This document shows positions 62,839-64,000 of a DNA stretch of 64,000 nucleotides, one piece after another. The stretch covers positions 566 to 64,565 of the forward strand of contig NZ_JAKTNQ010000001.1 in NCBI RefSeq assembly GCF_022760835.1, given 5' to 3'. A program made the position numbers and the translations under genes. Below the pieces are notes generated by a model. That model saw only the letters and a program-made list of their open reading frames with translations, searched no databases and was not told the DNA's origin. The first letter of the stretch is position 1, and every line of letters starts with the position of its first letter. This stretch comes from Thermus altitudinis. Lineage in GTDB: Bacteria; Deinococcota; Deinococci; Deinococcales; Thermaceae.

Positions 62839-62934
62839 AACCTGAGGCCACACCCTCTTCCACTGGTGGCCTAGAGTGCAGGATATAACGTGAGGTGGTA
62901 TCAGATCTATTGGAAGGCAAGCAGACTACTTTAG

Positions 62935-63057
62935 CTAAGGTACACACACGAGACCAAAGACCGTATTGGCAAACTTCTCCAACTGCTTCTCTTCTGGAAG
63001 GGGGCCCAGTTCGGTGACGCGGTAACCTTCGGGAAGCAGGTAGGTTTCCGTGGTCAC
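62935..63057 (-). pseudogene. 40-codon stub resembling the N-terminus of a type I specificity subunit (HsdS)
   Basis: GTG 63057 overlaps the stop of the Mrr-type gene as GTGA. The frame reads VTTETYLLPEGYRVTELGPL then PEEKQLEKF and stops at 62935. The block YRVTELGPLPEE is typical of the first residues of HsdS proteins (usually followed by W.VVRLGEV), but here the sequence diverges after it. Downstream DNA to 62839 shows no continuation. This looks like a deletion remnant. The overlap shows that the two genes were once coupled. Confidence 0.5.
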
Positions 63058-63986
63058 GGTCCTAGTTCGCCTATAAGCTCAGCAAAGTAGTCGCTGTCAA
63101 TCCGTTTGACCTGATACTGAGCCACCACAGCCATACCTATCCCATAGTCAAACATGAGCTCTGCAAGTTTCCTTCCGTCAATAAGAACAACCTTGACGTT
63201 CAAGCGGGCCGCGTATTCCTGTGCTTCTTTGGTGAACTCCGACGAGGTGACAAAGATACCCTTGCTGGCTCCTTTGCCTTGCAATGCTCCTACGAACTCG
63301 CTCACTTGCGGCCTGCCCACTTTGTCGGTCCGCTGCTTGACCTGAAGGTAGATCTGTTCCAAACCCAACGGGTCAAGCCGGATGATCCCGTCAATCCCTT
63401 CGTCTCCGGGACCACCCACTACCATCCCTGCGTTCTCGTTCATTCCCCCGTAGCCAATCTTTACTAAGACGTCTACCACCAAACGCTCAAAAGCTTTGGG
63501 GGGAACCTCCCGAATTTTTTCAACGAGTTCGGATATTACGGCCGCGCGAAGCTCTTGGTAGGCCTGCTCGAGGGTCTCGCTGGGAGTGGCCTTTGCGATT
63601 GGGGTTTCTCTTTCCGGCAAGGCAGAGGTGCTGCCTGCCCGGCTCTGCTCTATAAACACCTTGAACTCTTCAAACTGCATGAGAAAATTCACATCAAGGG
63701 GCTCGGGGTTTTGCTTTAAAACCTCCTTGCCCCTCTGGGTAATCTGGTAAGAACCTCTTTGCGGCGCGGCAATGAGCCCGGCCTTTTTCAGATAGGCCAC
63801 TGCCCAACTTACCCGGGTGGTAAAAAGAGGAGCCCTCCCGCTAGGAGTCAAACGGGCCTTTTCCTCATCCGTTAGTTGGAAACGACTCTCCAGTTTGCCA
63901 AGCAGTTCGCGCCTTGTGAGCGGGTTGCCGTCTGCTAGGGCCTCGAGGATGGGTTTCATCAAGGTTTGATAATCCGGCAAAGCCAT
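63054..63986 (-). CDS. Mrr-type (type IV) restriction endonuclease
   Basis: A 310-residue protein. The N-terminal Mrr winged-helix domain (about residues 5-95: PILEALADGNPLTRRELL, TTRVSWAVAYLKKAGLI, YQITQRGKEVL) is followed by a PD-(D/E)xK nuclease domain: FERLVVDVLVKIGYGG, GGPGDEGIDGIIRLDPLGL and YLQVKQR (Asp...Gln-x-Lys), then GKGASKGIFVTSSEF. Such enzymes cut modified DNA. Base composition is markedly lower in GC than the core genes, suggesting transfer. ATG 63986 lies 6 nt after a TATGAT box. The reading frame is intact. Confidence 0.9.
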   Translation of the reverse strand: MALPDYQTLMKPILEALADGNPLTRRELLGKLESRFQLTDEEKARLTPSGRAPLFTTRVSWAVAYLKKAGLIAAPQRGSYQITQRGKEVLKQNPEPLDVNFLMQFEEFKVFIEQSRAGSTSALPERETPIAKATPSETLEQAYQELRAAVISELVEKIREVPPKAFERLVVDVLVKIGYGGMNENAGMVVGGPGDEGIDGIIRLDPLGLEQIYLQVKQRTDKVGRPQVSEFVGALQGKGASKGIFVTSSEFTKEAQEYAARLNVKVVLIDGRKLAELMFDYGIGMAVVAQYQVKRIDSDYFAELIGELGP

Positions 63987-63992
63987 GGTTAC

Positions 63993-63998
63993 ATCATA
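63993..63998 (-). promoter_or_regulatory. -10 box TATGAT of the Mrr-type gene (leaderless)
   Basis: Minus-strand TATGAT is 6 nt before ATG 63986. The -35 lies outside the window. Confidence 0.55.
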
Positions 63999-64000
63999 TG

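Overview
The window is chromosomal DNA from a Thermus species. Codons are very G/C-rich at third positions, GTG and TTG starts are common, genes overlap by 4 bp in long runs, and many start codons sit 5 to 9 nt after a TANNNT box (leaderless genes). The protein set (leuB, comZ, TDH, amylomaltase, GlyRS, the M16 pair) matches T. thermophilus in length and order as I remember it, but the sequences differ enough that I would call it another Thermus species.

Layout. 1-540: 5' part of an IS200/IS605-type tnpB leaving the left edge, with an end hairpin. 581-961: cytochrome c. 958-8156 (minus): one amino-acid operon, leader peptide-leuC-leuD-leuB-three tandem Uma2 genes-SDR-ilvD, headed by what looks like a classical leucine attenuator. 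8408-10286: tRNA-Leu(CAG), trpS, scpA. 10451-15036 (minus): the pilin/competence cluster (two GspH-like, a PilV-like and a PilW-like prepilin, comZ, major pilin), lower in GC than its surroundings. 15088-24221: thiolase, DUF503, a MNT nucleotidyltransferase with a decayed HepT partner, bamA, a purine nucleoside phosphorylase, YggS, DivIVA, YdcF, hflX, acylphosphatase. 24449-32533: a giant tamB. 32546-38204: threonine dehydrogenase, sugar dehydrogenase, mtnA, comF, DUF4258, fur and a YibE/F membrane protein. 38223-42809: sbcD-sbcC and a CBS protein. 42901-52820: PAE/Notum-type esterase, HExxH protein, recG, an M16 heterodimer, EamA transporter, 3-hydroxyacyl-CoA dehydrogenase, malQ. 52868-61171: sucD-sucC, PIN/TRAM protein, radA, clpC, glyS. 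61218-64000: asd, then a small accessory end with a decayed transposase, an hsdS-like stub and an intact Mrr-type restriction gene.

How it fits together. Most of the window is housekeeping: branched-chain amino acid synthesis, envelope assembly (BamA, TamB), translation (trpS, glyS, hflX), the TCA cycle (sucCD) and beta-oxidation (thiolase, hydroxyacyl-CoA dehydrogenase). A second theme is DNA uptake and repair: pilins and ComZ, ComF, RadA, RecG and SbcCD. The clearest non-gene signals are the leucine attenuator at 8026-8156, a palindrome covering the sucC ribosome site, a Fur-like box between fur and the YibE/F gene, and a leader ORF with a strong hairpin before asd. The clearest protein anomalies are an MTAP-like base site in the purine nucleoside phosphorylase, a ClpC without its middle domain, and a toxin-antitoxin pair in which only the antitoxin is intact. 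I found no CRISPR array, prophage or wholly new multi-gene system.
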